Of a stretch of 64,000 bases of DNA, positions 1 to 12,593 are shown one piece after another. Numbering within the stretch: position 1 is the first letter of the stretch; every line of letters begins with the position of its first letter. The notes under the pieces are model-generated. The model did not search any database, was not told the DNA's origin, and saw nothing but the letters and a program-made list of their open reading frames with translations. Made by a program: the position numbers and the translations under genes. The stretch covers positions 51,710-115,709 of the forward strand of contig FTLJ01000206.1 of NCBI GenBank assembly GCA_900155495.1, written 5' to 3'. This stretch comes from Porogramme epimiltina. Its lineage: Eukaryota; Basidiomycota; Agaricomycetes; Polyporales; Polyporaceae.

Positions 1-722
1 CACTGATTTGACCGGAGAGCTCCTTCACTCCAGAGACGTGCTCAGTCCAAAGGACCCAAAACCCCACCCCTAAGAGAGTGTATGAGCCTCAAAATGTCAG
101 AAGGTTAGTTTTATGGACGAACCCCACGACGCCATGAGAAGGCAGATTGGTACCACGGCGACATATATGAGGAAACTCCAAACCACGAGTACGCGATATA
201 TCTGCCAGAATATCGTATTAAAATCATTCTTCTGAGGTAAAACGAGCTTACCATGATCACGTCGGAGAACATCGCCAGCAGTACGGTGAATATGCCCTTA
301 ATGAACGAAGTTGGGGAAGATATGTTCGCAAAATAAGTGCTGGGATCTGGGAACCCGTTATTCCCATGGACTCCGAATCCTTGATAGCCGATAGCGACGT
401 TGACAGCAAATGCCTGACACCAACGTTAGCCCGTGCCACCGGAGTTGACGATATGAACATACTCCAGAAGCCAGCACGAAAATCACCGTGCACGCGACCG
501 GGAGCCATTTCGACATGGTACCATCACGTAGCTTCCTCCTGAGAACTACTATACATTGAATGAAACACACGTAGTAAACGCCTGTAATTGGACATTCCAG
601 GTCAGTTCCTCATTGTATGCGCAGAATATTCCGTTCGCAGATAATGGCCACCCACCCGTAAGGAACATATTGACCAGAACCCCCATCAGCTCAGCGTTTA
701 AAAAGTGGTTTTCATTCGCCAT
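1..722 (-). CDS. Seven-helix fungal orphan membrane protein, copy A (C-terminus beyond window)
   Basis: Multi-exon gene on the minus strand, cut by the left edge. I start it at the ATG at 720-722 because it aligns codon for codon with the complete copy B at 12594-14055 (shared N-terminal FLNAEL, VNMFLTG). Exons recovered in order carry a hydrophobic helix with SKWLPVACTV, a loop with GYQGFGV and STYFANISSPTSF, another helix ending DVIM, then YRVLVVW, CLLMASW and VLWTEH. Introns sit at the same places and phases as in copy B, and no stop interrupts the exons. This pattern (YxANISSPT loop, YRVWVVW) is that of a large family of uncharacterised integral membrane proteins in Agaricomycetes. Function is unknown. 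The last three or four exons lie outside the window, so I cannot say whether the gene is intact. Confidence 0.75.
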
Positions 723-2417
723 CGAAGCATTTATTGTCCTGAAATCCGCGAGAATGCCAAGAGTTCAAGTGCAAGGGACTTGGGTAAGGGATGATCACGG
801 TACGAACCTTAGTCGAGCCTTAAAGCATCCCTTTAATAGCCCACAGGAAGATGTGGGGTCGCCGAGTGCAGTAATGCGGTAACCTAATACACGCATTGCC
901 TTAAAGGCACGCAAGGCACACGCGAACGCCACGAACAACTGCGGAGAAAGTGGGGATCAAGGTTCTGTCTGCTGTTCCGCGACGTGTGAGCTAAAATCAA
1001 CAGGATCGTTCTTGTGAAATGACAGCACGTTTATCTTAGCGCTCTGTAGTGTCAGCGGCTATGGAGCACACCGGAACGTGGACTCATCGCAACGTCAAAA
1101 GAACCCTCCGGGTGGGCATCGGATGCCAGGACATGTCCACGTCCGGTCCACATCGTGGATACGTTCCTTGAATTGCGGTAGGTCTGTTTCATCACGAGAA
1201 CGATGGGTGACAAGTACCAGGGAAACTCTGTGTGCGGCAGTGTACAATGAAGGCAGGCAGTGCCTCAGTGGCCAAATCGCAGCGTCCCGGTGCCGAAGCG
1301 TTCCGAGTAGCTAACGTAGATAGTCGCTGGCGTGAGTTACCCGGGCGCACGGACGTCGACGCCACAGCAGGGATCCTGTTATCCATGTCTACTTTGCGAG
1401 CCTGGCAACCAGTGGATCTGTCAGCCCTCAGGAAATCATGACTTAATCTCGTGGATGATTGTAGTCATCGCGAGGAGTATTCTAGAGCTCGATTCTTTGA
1501 TTTATCTTGAAGATATTACCCCTCAGATGAGATTGAAAGCCTTCTCATATGAGGGACAACGATGAACAAACGATACGAACCGAAAGGAACCCTGACCGTT
1601 GTGAAATGCGTATTGAAGTTTAGACAGCGTGCGATTTCGCGAGCGGGGATTCACGCACCTCATCCACTAGATTTTTAGGAAGTATAAGTCAATTTCTCTT
1701 CCCGATTGATAGAGCTAAGTAGCTACTCCGGGGTGTGAGTGGAGATTTGATATTACTGGCTTAATTTCCCTCATCAGGACCGTCGTATCATCTGATAAGC
1801 TTCCAAATACGCACCATCTACCCAAAAATACGTGTATACCCCACATAATGCCGAAGCAACTCGCATGTCGTGTCGTGTGACTAGCATTTGCCAAAGCTGG
1901 CGTCTTCAGCACTGCCTGTATGCTCTAATAAAGGATCCTCCCGAACCAGACAGCTGACACTACTGTACCATCTTCGACCACAGGACGCCACCATTCTTGA
2001 CGACATTCCGTAAGCAGGTTGCCTTGCTGGGCTGAGTGTCATCTCTGGTGGAACACGCGTGAGCTGAAGGCATGTTTCCATCTTCCCTACGGGCACACCT
2101 GTTTGGGAACATCGTTGGTGCCTTTCGCGATAGTTGAGATGTTTCGACATCTACTGGCCCTTGAAGCGCTCCACATGTTAGCTCTTATATCAGGATAGCA
2201 ACAAAAATGGCCCACCTAAGTACCTGTATAGATCCAACCTCGCCGCATGAAGAGGCGTCGTTAGCGAGGATGTAAAATCAGCCCCTGTAATCTGTGCAAA
2301 GGTCGCATTCCGCAAGCGGGCTGTGATTGTGGGCAGTAATATCATATCCCATTATCACATGAGCAGTTATCTTACAAGTGAAACTCCAGGATTCACCACC
2401 ACCCCCAACCACGACAC
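723..2417. repeat. Decayed 5' flank of copy A, homologous to 14056-15400
   Basis: No gene is supported here. The stretch aligns in pieces with the flank of copy B: for example the segment around 1077-1170 (GTGGACTCATCGCA, then CCGGATGCCA-like text) matches 14365-14450, and 1880-2160 matches 15050-15350. It is the left arm of the tandem duplication described in the findings. Short open frames occur on both strands but are not conserved as protein between the two copies. Confidence 0.6.
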
Positions 2418-3530
2418 TCACATATGCTGCGACTGCATGCCATCTTCACTCAGCCCCTCTCCGACCGCGCGCCACTCATCCGCCACCGCGCGCCACTGCT
2501 CTGCGCGTGCGAGACGGTGTCGTGCACAGCGTCGCCGCCGAGGAAGAGCCACAGTGGCATGACTCCACCCCGGCCTGCGGCGCGCCCCTCGCCGCGGATA
2601 ACGTCCACGAGCGCCTCCATCCTCTTTGCGGGGTCGCCCTGGTTCGGGGCGTCCTTGCTCTTCTCGACGAGCCTGCGGAGGACGTCACGTGCAGCATCGT
2701 AGTCCGGGATGGGCGTACCGGCGATGGGGTGCGCGAGCCCGGTGTTGAATGTGCCGGGGACGGCGATGAGTAAGCGGATGTTGAAGAGGGCGAGCTCAGC
2801 GGAGAGCGTTTCGCCGTACGCTGGTGTGGCCGTTGTCAGTGGCGCGTGATGGAAAAGGCGGATGGACGTACCATGGACTGTAGCCTTAGAAGACACGTAT
2901 GCCCCTGTAGAATGCTCAATGGACCGTGTCATCGCAGATATGCTAATAGCTCCTACTAGGCCCCTAGGAGCATCGGACAAGTTGGTGAGCGCGTGAGTTA
3001 AATGAGATACGTTGTACATACCAAGGGTTCCGTGAGATACGACCCTCTGCTCCCCATGATAACAACAGTTCCCTCGCGACGCGTTCGCATGTACGGGAGG
3101 ACCGCATTTGTGACGTTGACGACACCGCCGTAGTTGGTCTGCATGACTTTCATCATCCAATCGCCCCTGAGATTCCCTACGCGTGAGCTTAGAAGTTTCT
3201 CTTCTTCAGCTTATAATGCTCACCCTAGTTCTTCGGTATGTCCCACTTCGCCCCCTTGAATGGCCGCAATGTTTACCGGGACATCGATCTTCCTCCAGTA
3301 AGCTGCTGTAGCACGTGCGACCTTGGATATGCCATCGAATTGTCAGGTTACATCCAGTCCGAGAATGCGTATGCGCGACTCGTCGGCGCTGTGGTCCGAG
3401 AGGAACGGGAAAAAGCCGCTTACTTGGAGAGTTGGGGAAGTGGCGTACTCAAGCGCCCAGGCCACGAGCCACCGCTACCAAACATCAGCAACTGGTGCTG
3501 ACTAAGCATGACGCGCCATTTCAGGGACGG
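2418..3530 (-). pseudogene. Short-chain dehydrogenase/reductase, damaged
   Basis: Minus-strand SDR with introns. Downstream exons are clear: NYGGVVNVTNAVLPYM (the helix after the cofactor domain), GSRGSY, TGAYVSSK containing the YxxxK catalytic pair, GETLSAELA, and IRLLIAVPGTF, followed by a C-terminal helical region. Upstream, LGLDVT and a degenerate VNxA segment can be followed to about 3300, but the Gly-rich NAD(P)-binding start is unrecognisable and has an in-frame TAG near 3475. Near 2505 the frame breaks: the conserved tail (EQWRAVADEWRAV) lies in a different frame, and the open frame instead runs to a stop at 2450. The 5' remains abut the GGTase gene head to head. I call it a recent pseudogene; a single sequencing error would explain the frameshift but not the lost N-terminus. 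Confidence 0.6.
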
Positions 3531-3557
3531 CGTTATTTGCGCCTCGTACCACGCCAA

Positions 3558-5096
3558 ATGGCAGCTGCTCGACCTCTTGTGCGCGGAACTCATGCATCAC
3601 ATGCTCGCCGGTGTCTCGTCGGACTGCCGTCTAGCCAAGTCGAGCTCGATCCCTCAAAGTAAGCGGACTCAGAGTCGCCGGGTACCCGTTGCTAAACGTG
3701 TTTTTATTAGAACCGCGATAATATTTTACTGCCTGGGAACTCTCGACATACTCGAGACCATAGACACACAGACTACAGAACTTGATCGCCAGACGTGGAA
3801 GGAATGGCTATGGGAACAACAAATCTGTTCGTGCATGACTCAATGTGCGTCGAAAAGTGCCGGATGACGACCGATGTTCAGCGGGCGTCCACGGCACGGG
3901 ATTTCGCCCGAGCCCGTATGTCACTCCTGAGGGATACAAGGCAAGGGACATTCTGAGCCTTTGCTATCATTTCGCTGAAAGAACGTCGAAAATGCAGGGA
4001 GAGCCTTTGGAATACGAAGTTCCACATCTCGTGATGACATACACAGCGCTTCTGTCCCTCGCGATGCTTCGGGACGACTTTTCGCAACTGGATCGCCCTG
4101 GAATTCTCAAATTTCTCGCGGCATGCCAGCAGGAAGATGGATGGTGCGCTTCACAGAAGATACTTGATCGCATTTACTCTAATGTGCAACAACTAGCTTC
4201 GCAGCCCTCCCCACTGGCGGTGAATCAGACCTCCGGATGTTGTATTGCGCGTTCGTCATTAGCAGCTTGCTTGACGATTGGTCTGGCATCGACATCGATC
4301 GCGCCATCGCGTACATCCAGAGGTGCTATGTTAGTCCCCGCTCATCGTCATCTAGCTTCCATATCCTCACATCTGTTTCCAGAGCTACGAGGGCGGGTAT
4401 GGCCAGACCCCTCTCGGCGAAGCACTAGGTGCGCTCGTACCCTCTCAATTAAGCTCCTACTAAGGCACTGAATAACATAACCAGGCGGGACGTCCTACTG
4501 TGCGATCGCCGCTCTCCACCTCGCCCCTGACACCCCCACGTCCCCGCGCGCAACGCGCCTCGCCGGCGCCGCCCGTGCGCGCACTATCCGATGGCTCACA
4601 CAGAATCAGACGCCCTCTGGCGGCTTCTGCGGGCGGACGTGCAAGCCTGCAGACGCGTGCTACTGCTTCTGGTGCGGCGCCGCGCTAAGCGTTAGTGAAG
4701 TCCCGACTTCGCGCCCGCGTTTGATACTCATTCTGAGCCTGATCCGTACAGATCCTGGGCGCGGGCGACCTCGTGGACAAGAACGCCATGGCGGGCTTCC
4801 TCGCTGATTGTCAGTTCAAATTTGGAGGGCTGGCCAAGGCGCCAGGGGAGCGTCCTGGTGCGTCTCTGGGGCTCGGACCGCCGGCTCTGCATCCACACTG
4901 ACTTGTTCCTGTCCCCTTGGCTGCCCCAGACCCCTACCATACCTACCTCTCGCTGGCGATTCTCGCGATCTTGCCATCAGAAGAGTCTAGTGATGCAAGC
5001 TGGAAGGTTTCGGCGTTGAATGCGCTATGGAACACGACCGAGGGAACGGCTCAGTGGGCACGAGAACACATTCCTGCTACATCGGAATGCGTGTAG
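3558..5096 (+). CDS. Protein geranylgeranyltransferase type I, beta subunit
   Basis: Catalytic beta subunit of the enzyme that attaches geranylgeranyl to the C-terminal CaaX cysteine of Rho-type GTPases; it pairs with the RAM2-type alpha subunit. Nine exons splice to 359 residues: 3558-3658, 3711-3826, 3882-3940, 3998-4143, 4197-4329, 4383-4428, 4485-4690, 4752-4857, 4930-5096. Family landmarks appear in order: HARRCL, YCLGTLDIL, YGTGF-like HGTGFRPSP, YTALLSL, GGESDLRMLYCA, SYEGGYGQ, GGTSYCA, GGFCGR, DACYCFW and DPYHTYLSLA. The Asp and Cys of DACY and the His of PYHTY fit the three zinc ligands. Intron 3 uses a GC donor (3941) and is 57 nt and open, so reading through is possible. The start is the only ATG in frame with HARRCL. 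Stop at 5094-5096; the gene is convergent with the AMP ligase, 132 bp away. Looks intact. Confidence 0.85.
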
Positions 5097-5228
5097 ATAT
5101 GAATGTCTTCATTTCGTGTTGGTGATGCCTTTGGCGAGTAAATACAATATCGATGCGTAGTTCAGCTCCCCGAAGCAGCGCGCGTTTAATCCTACAACAG
5201 GCACTATCATCGTTCGCCACGAGCACCT

Positions 5229-7330
5229 TCATGCACGTACGCCAGCTACAGCATCCATCTCGTTGGCGAACATATCCTCTACCTCCCCGCGCCTATAGAA
5301 GGACACCGTTAACACGTCGTACAAAAACATCGCAGAACAGAATGAGCACTCACCGGACGTTCCCCTTTTCCTGTCAGCCCGCAGAACAACATGCGAACAA
5401 AACAGTGAGCGAGCTCACATCGCCCCACTAGGCTCGCCACTCACCTTGGTCCGTGGAAGCTCGCCCTTCGCGACAACAAACACGCGCGCGGCATCTTCGA
5501 TGCGCTCGTGCGCGAACACACGCGCGTTGCGGTCCGCAATACGCTTGACGACGAGCCGGGCGAGGTCGGCGCGCGCCTGATCGCTATCGTCGCCTCCCCG
5601 CTTGTCAGCCTCGACGACCAAACATGGCAGTGCGCGCCCAGTCCCGACGACCACCGCATCGTGGATCAGGTCCGCGCACGCCGCCCGCACGTAGTCTTCC
5701 GCCGACCTGCACCACGCACCCCATTCAGCCAATAGAACACGGGAGAGCGCGGCACAGAGGAATAGGCGCGCACGCAACCACTGCTCACTTTGTGTCGCAA
5801 AAGCCGACGAGAAGCTTGATCCAATCGCCTGCGCGGCCCCGGTAGACCCATCCGTCGAACGCGCGCGCGAACAGGTCGCCGGTGTGGTAGTACCCGTCCT
5901 CGGCGCACAGCGACGGCGGCGGACAGTCATCCGTGCCGGCCGGCACGACCGCCTCGTACAGCGCGCTGTGGGCGGCCGTGCCCGAGTCCTCTTCGCTGGA
6001 ATACGGGAGGAACGTGACGCTGACGCCAGGGATAGGGCGCATAGCGCGGTCTGCGGCGTCCTTGCCGTAGCGCGACCTGAGCAGTTGAGCTATAGGAAAC
6101 ACATGAGTAACACGACGCCAGGGAGATTCTTAAGCATGTGGCATTCACCCGTCTCTGTGGTCCCGTACGAGCACTGTTGAAGACGCAAATCAGCCCCGGT
6201 GTAAAGAATTTGGCCAGCGATGAGCACTTACGATGATGTTGAGACCGTTCGTGTATGCCCAGTCTTCGTTGTCCTTGTTGAGGGCAACACCTGTATGGGC
6301 TATCTGCTTCAATCCCTTCAGGGCTGCGCCAATTTCAGGGTCGCTTCGGGCAGCGTTGATGAGATCGGAGAGGAATGTCGCATATAGGCCCAAGGTGTTG
6401 AGTTTGCACACCCGTATAAGCCCCAGAAGTTCCTGTGGCCCGACAGACATGGAGGATGTCTGAGCGGTGCACCCGCCAATGTGGACGGATGCAATGAAGC
6501 CTGTGTATGGGGCAGCCGCATATTCGAGGTCCTAAGTAAGACGAGATATGCGAGAGTGCAACTCACAATGAAAAGACGCAACGTGCGCCAGATTCCCGAC
6601 AGTGTTCCACACCATCTGCGCCCCGTCCGGGAGACCCCACAAATCAGCATTGAACTTGTTCACGAGCGTCGAGCGGATCATTTTGAACGTGTTGGGTATG
6701 ATCTTGGGAGTCGTCCCCGTCGTCCCCGACGAGTGGAAGAGCGCCGCGGTGTCGTCCGGGGCTACCGCGACATCCGTGGTGAACTTCAGCTCGTGCCCCT
6801 TCACGGTAGCCGAGTGTATGAGTTGCTTTATCTTTGCTTCATCCAGAGATGGGATCAGTGGGAGTCTATTCTGGCCGGATATCTGGGGGATGAGGGAAGA
6901 ATCTGCGATAAGGACCTTCCCACCACTTTTCTCCAGGAGTTCAAGAATGACCGGGGAGTGGGTAAAAAAGGAGCCGAAGAACTGTGGGGTGTATCCCAGA
7001 GATGATACTGAGAGCGTATTGACGATGTCGGCGAGCTTCCGCCCGGTCAGCCTGCGTGGCAATATGCGTTGTAAGTGAGACGAGACGGCTTAAGGCTTTT
7101 GAGGACGCGTACCAGAAGCCCACAACTTCAAAGCGTTTCAGGTTGAAGGGGGAGAGTGCGGCGCGCCAGTGCGTTTGCGCGACAGAGAGCTGCTGCTGGA
7201 GCTCGCGATAGGTGACTGAACCCCAGTTGTCTGAGCCAAGGTAACGACGAAATACGACACGGTTGGCGTATTGGTCTAACGAGGGTGAGACCAAAGCCAC
7301 GTAGTGGTTGTCGACGCTTGGAACTGCCAT
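5229..7330 (-). CDS. Stand-alone adenylate-forming enzyme (AMP-binding)
   Basis: Eight exons give 546 residues: 7330-7113, 7051-6567, 6500-6232, 6173-6149, 6089-5789, 5706-5445, 5370-5354, 5292-5229. Motifs of the ANL superfamily appear in order: SVTYREL, GYTPQFF, the P-loop FHSSGTTGTTPK (about residue 178), YGTTET (about 326), YHTGDLF (about 398), GWVYRGRAGDWIK (about 409-421), and the C-terminal LPRTKEKGNVRR, whose Lys region normally closes on the active site. The protein should activate a carboxylic acid as an acyl-AMP. There is no carrier or reductase domain, so it is a single adenylation module of the type common in polypores, not an NRPS or aryl reductase. Substrate is not predictable. 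The N-terminus is short; the Met at 7330 was chosen because upstream codons do not resemble the family. Splice phases are all consistent; it looks functional. Confidence 0.8.
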
Positions 7331-9237
7331 GGAGGGGGTTACTGACGTGATAGTTGCTGGACGAGTCAGGCAAGCATTCGCTGTTTTACGCTCCAGCCTC
7401 CGGCTACCTCCAGAAGGCTGTGAAATTCTTGCCCACACACCAGTATGCGCGCTGTTCCGCACGTCGGGCTTCTTGGACGTCCCCACAAGGTACTGCGTGG
7501 GTTCAAGTTGGGGCTGGCCAGATATAGCAAAAAAAAAAGTCGTCACGTACCCGAAACCCCGCCGACGCTCATCAGCGCCAGAGAACCTGGGCGGTCGCGC
7601 CCACTACAGCTTCTAGCACCTGGCTCCAACTTCTGGAGTCACGGTAACAGATAATCTTGGTATTGAAAATGGAAGGATTTGATGTAGTGGAGAGTTCTAA
7701 GGGCACAAAAATGGACTTATTGACGGACACGAGCGCCATGTGGAAACCCTCAAGGCCTCAAGGTCTATGAGCGCACGGGAAATCACTCGAGCTATCGCTG
7801 ATGTCATACCATCATGAGTCCCTAGTGTGTGGTGCCGGAAATGCGCCCGGGTTGGGAGTAGGGGAAGGGGCCGAAGCTTCCGACCTGCAGGGCTCGAATC
7901 ACAACACGAGAGCTACTAAATGTCCAATTAAGTAGATCGCCAGAGAAGAGCATGATGGAATTACATGTTTAAGTGATATTCCCTGACAGAAGAACTGTAT
8001 TATACTGCACCTTTTTGACGAATGGCTTGGTGAAGTTGGATGACACGTATATACGCTAGCAGGCGTATGTGGTGGCGGCTGCAAAGAGAGCCATCGGCCT
8101 CGAGGTTAGGGCTCGCTTAGTCATCCTTGTTTGATCGTATTTTTCTACCGTGGCAAGAGTGGTCTTCCAGCGCTTACACATCTATCCTTCCTTGTGTAGC
8201 CCCCCACTGCCTGTTCATCGACGTTCATCAGCTGGCAGGTAGTAGCGCTACATGCCTAGCTTGGGGAATTGTTCTGGGGCTACTGGACTGCAACGCCAAC
8301 TCACGACATGGTTCTTCATTCATCCTTCTAGTAGCGCTGCCCGTAACACACATCGTTTGACACATCGTCTGAAAACCTGCACGACGCCAGCTCCTGAGCC
8401 AGACATCCTGGTTCATGATCCGGCCATTGACGGAAGATGGGGATCCTCCGAGCCACAAGGTAAGCTGTACGAGCCGCTGCGTGTCCCCTCGATGACCGCC
8501 GCGGCTGCCGCGCCCTCGGGAGTGATTGGGTAATGAAAGTCATACGGCCCGACTGCGGACGTGTCCCGGCGTTCACTGGCCCCTGGGGCTACCACGCCGC
8601 CCAACGTGGCGAGTTGTCATAGGACCAGGTTCATGAGAAGCAGCGAGGATGCCAGTTCGCTATGTGTTTTTCTCATCCATGTCTACCTTTGACAGATGTA
8701 TGCGCGCGCCGCTGTGCAGATCCCAGCGGCCTTGTTCAGCGCTATCGCGGCCGCGCACAGCAACGCTTATATGCTGCGTCACTAATAGATCGAACAATTC
8801 AAAGGCTTCATAGACGTCGTCATGATAAGCGAAACAAAGGGGGCTTTTCGTAGAGGGATACGGCAGGAGGGCGTCCAATGCCCGCCCCAACCTGTATGTA
8901 GTAGTCGTCCCGTTTGTCTATCATACCAAGTATCTAACGCATTGAGTACCAGTATCCCTTACTAACGCCTTTCGAAATCAACGTAGCGTGTTCGGCCCAA
9001 TCTCCGACGGAACCTGTGATAGGATGTCAGCGACGCGAGGAGCTGTCAGTGGTGCCTGGAGCAAGAATGATCGGGCGCTAGGCGCTCGGCACTCTGCCTC
9101 TGACCAACCTGTGTGCAATACTACGTGGCTTCGGCACAGGTAAAATATAGGCTCCTCATACATGCCTTAGAGGCTACGCGTTCGGCTCCTCACTCTCGCT
9201 GTAGTCGACCTCACTCTGCTAGCACAAGCTTATACTC
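7331..9237. other. Intergenic, no supported gene
   Basis: Nearly 1.9 kb between the divergent starts of the AMP ligase and HET1. Several open frames of 60-100 codons occur on both strands, but none shows family motifs, plausible splicing or a counterpart elsewhere in the window. An A/T-rich TAAAATATAG at 9141-9150 lies 88 bp upstream of the HET1 start and could be its TATA element. Confidence 0.5.
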
Positions 9238-12216
9238 ATGTCGACAGCACCTGACCTTGAAGAGGTACGGTGTGACTCGATCGACCTAAATGACGCTATA
9301 ATTCCACTCACTTCAGACTATCTCTAGTTTTATCAGAAGAGACCGGCATTGGTGTCCTCCATAGAAAACATCGGGCAGCATCGAGCCACGTGGGCCTCCG
9401 ACATTCGTCTTCTACGGAAAGCCTACAAGAAGAGCTCCTTCAGCCGCGAAATCCCCCTCGAAGAGCTCCACGCTCGTAGACCGGTGAAGAATCTGATCTA
9501 CTCCGTTTTCTACCGTCATATCCAGCACATCGTTGAACCAGATGTCTCAAGGCAAATCAATCCGGTTCTCGACTCCCTCCTATACACATGTCGGGCACTT
9601 GTAGCGTTCGTTGCCATCCCATGGAACCTCGGACAGCCTGAAAGCGCCGCGGAGTACTCTAGGCACATGGGGAGCATAACTTCAGTACTCCTCCTCCTCC
9701 TGACAACCATCTCTCCGTCTCGGCCCGCCGTGTGGTGCCCTCCGCGGCGCGTTTGGAGGTTCTCCTTGAAGATGATGCAAGTTTGGACCTATCAAACAAA
9801 ACTGAGATTCTTGGGGGAACATCAAAGCTCCCCTATGCCTTGGTCTCGGACATCCAGGGAAGAAATATTAGAATCCCACAGTAAGAAGCCCGCTTTTCGC
9901 CTTGCATTGCATTGTGCTCACCTATCTTGGGAACCCGTACTAGGAAGGAGCACCATCCCAATGCGCCCGCCGACTCCCCTCGTCATATCCGAGGAAGCCA
10001 AAGCCTCCTTCAATATGGTCTGCATACCTGATATGCTATGGCTTGGGGGAAGACACAATGGCTATCCGCGATGTACGTCGCTCGGCGAATACACATGGGC
10101 ACGTTGGACAGGGACACGGCGGTGCGATAAAGAGGATCAAGCACTCTGGCAATCAGCGATGACATTCGGGGTTTTCGAGACTATAAGCCCGTGGCATGTT
10201 CCAGAAGATCTCTTCCTTGAAACGCAATCCGATGGACGGGTGTTTTTCACGTTCAAGAACGCAAACGCTTTCCTCGTCCACTTACTCACCCATTACATCG
10301 CTGCGGAAGACGAGCAAGTGAAAGTCACACGTGCTAGATATGCGCATACGGTGGTCCATCGGGCATCTCTCGCCATGGAGGAATCCCTCAACAACGGCGG
10401 TGATAATGGAAATTACACCGTATTCCGAGGTCGGCTTGAGAAAGACCCTGAAATCCGGGATATATTCTGCAGCCTCTCTACTATGTTCGACGCGCTCGTA
10501 TATGTCTTTCATGGTATCGCCCAAGAAGGCGCCCTAGAACCTTCGTTACCGAGGCCCCAGTGGATCAGCAACTCCCGAGCGACAGCTGTCTATCGCTCAC
10601 GGAGGCTCGCGGCAGGATGGTGTCCATCTATTCGATCCAGTGAACTCCTGCAGTGGAAAGCCCTGCTTTATGCGCTCGAACCACCGGTACGGAACCATCC
10701 AGACGAACACCGAGGGTGCACCGAAGGCCACTGTATCGTTCATAACATCAATGACGACGATTACACCGTGCAGCACACCATACCCGACTGTACCTGCAGC
10801 TTCCTCTCACCACCCCTCCCTGCCGTCCGCGATCTCCTTTCCGCCGGACGAATCCCCATCCTCTTCTACGACAATGGCTCCATCGATGTTGGATGCGCTG
10901 ATGATAGGCCATATCTCGCTATCTCCCACGTCTGGGCGGACGGCCTCGGGAGCACGTCCGAGGCCGGAATACCAAAGTGCCAGGTTGAACGCATCAGCGC
11001 ATTTGCGAACAGGCTTCTGCCTGGAGGGCGTGCAGCGTTCTGGGTGGACGCTCTCTGCGTCCCAGAGGACCGCGACCTGCGGAAGCGCGCAATTCGCCTT
11101 ATGGCCGAGACATACCGGTGCGCAGCAAAGGTGCTCGTCTTGGATTCAGGGATCCGTCGCTTGTGCTCGTTGTACAAGCCGCTCGAGGAGAACTTGTTCA
11201 GGATCTCGACCTCCGCGTGGATGCAACGCGTATGGACCCTCCAGGAGGCCCTCCTTGCGATGGACCTCTACTTCGAGTTCGCCGGCGGTGACATCGTCGC
11301 ATCCCAATACCTCAATGAAGAAGCGGGCAAGGCACGTCTCGCGTCCGGCCTATGGTGGCACGCGTTCAGCCCCCTCCTCGCAGCGGTCGAGAATACCAAC
11401 TCCCTGAGGGTGCTCATCGACCCGCGGGAGCGGGGCTCTGAGAAACGCTTGTTCGGCGAGATCACGGGCATGCTCTCCCGGCGGACAACGCAGAAGCCCG
11501 AGGATGAAGCTCTCGCCGTTGCGGGCCTGCTCGACGTCGACACCGGCACGCTTCTGCAGCACGACGACCAGGCGGCGCGCACGCGCACATTCCTCCTCGC
11601 CATCCGCACGATACCCGCACGCATCCTCTTCCGGCAGGAGGCCGGGTTGGTCCGTCTCCCCGACCGCCCGTACCGGTGGGCGCCGCGCTCGCTAACGGAC
11701 GTCGGCCCCCTCGGGTGGGACTGCGGCGCTGCGGTGTGCGACGAGCGCGGGCTAACGACGGAACTCGAGATGGATGTGCTCGAGCTTAGGGCAGGCCCGA
11801 CGCGCCTCGCAGACCTCTGCGCAGTGGAGAAGGCCTTCGTCGTCTTGTCGGGCAAAGTTTTCCTCATCAGGGTGGTAGATGAGTGCAACGACTCGCTGCC
11901 GTTCGAGGAGGTCGATGCAATTGTGGCGCCTCCCGGAACATTCATTGATTCAGAGCAGGCGGGTGTGACCTGGGTTGCCGTTATGAAGGCCTCTCGAGGA
12001 GAGAATGGGGAAGGCAGCTCGTGCAATGGGGAGCCGATCAAGTATGAATTCGGGCTTATAGCCGGAGCACTGCCGATGGACGTGGATGGTTTGGCGCTAA
12101 AGCACTATTTCAAGCAATCCGAGGATGGGCACTGGGCCGTACGTGGCGAAGCGAACGATGGTGACACAATGACTTTGGAGGGCCATGCCTTTGCTTCTCG
12201 GGTGACTGTCATGTAG
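9238..12216 (+). CDS. HET-domain protein HET1
   Basis: Heterokaryon-incompatibility type protein of 950 residues in three exons: 9238-9264, 9328-9880, 9944-12216. The long frame beginning at 9349 starts with TTG, so I place the start at the ATG at 9238: a 9-codon exon, phase-0 intron (GTACGG...CTCTAG), matching the short first exons of HET3-HET5. The second intron (63 nt, phase 1) lies just after the MPWS motif, as in all paralogues, but has no stop and could be retained. Domains: helical N-terminal region (to about 190); a conserved block with CIPDMLWLG; Cys/His cluster at about 440-475; HET domain with PYLAISHVWADGLG (about 515), FWVDALCVPEDR and RVWTLQEA (about 623); RWAPRSL (about 771). 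HET proteins trigger incompatibility cell death on non-self fusion. The partner is unknown. It is the only plus-strand HET gene here. Confidence 0.85.
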
Positions 12217-12384
12217 GTTCGTAGGGACGACAGAGGCAGAACAGTAGCGTGCATAGATCTAATCATTACATTCATGCAAGGGGATTTGCCAAGACTGCAT
12301 TAAGAACAATCACTTGTGATGATCAAGCGTCCGCATGGGGTTCACATTGTTCACTAGTACACATAGAGGTAAGCATCTTACTCC

Positions 12385-12450
12385 TTGTACGGAAGGTCGA
12401 CATTGGGCACGGGCCCCGCAAACCACATACGACGAACTTGCGGAGGTTTA
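12385..12450 (-). pseudogene. C-terminal scrap of amino-acid permease
   Basis: Read on the minus strand this gives WFAGPVPNVDLPYK, which matches the last residues of the intact permease at 16126 (KWFIGPVPNVDSP). It lies in the same position relative to the HET1 3' end as the permease does to the HET scrap at 15817. Nothing recognisable of the remaining permease is left before the membrane-protein gene at 12594. Confidence 0.7.
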
Positions 12451-12593
12451 AGTGTATAGAGGAAGGTTTCAAGCTCGCGCATATCACAATCCATGTAGCG
12501 GGTGGTTCAGAGAACGTAATAGTACAGACGATATATACAGACTCCGCTTTTGCACAATACAAAGTGAACCGTAGATGAACTCTCTGCGCCATT

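Noticed and set aside
9349..9351. TTG as start of HET1
   Set aside because: Not an ATG; an upstream 9-codon ATG exon with consensus splice sites and matching phase fits the paralogues.
11268..12041. 257-codon frame antisense to HET1
   Set aside because: Shadow of the HET1 coding strand, Ser/Arg-rich, and not conserved opposite the other HET genes.
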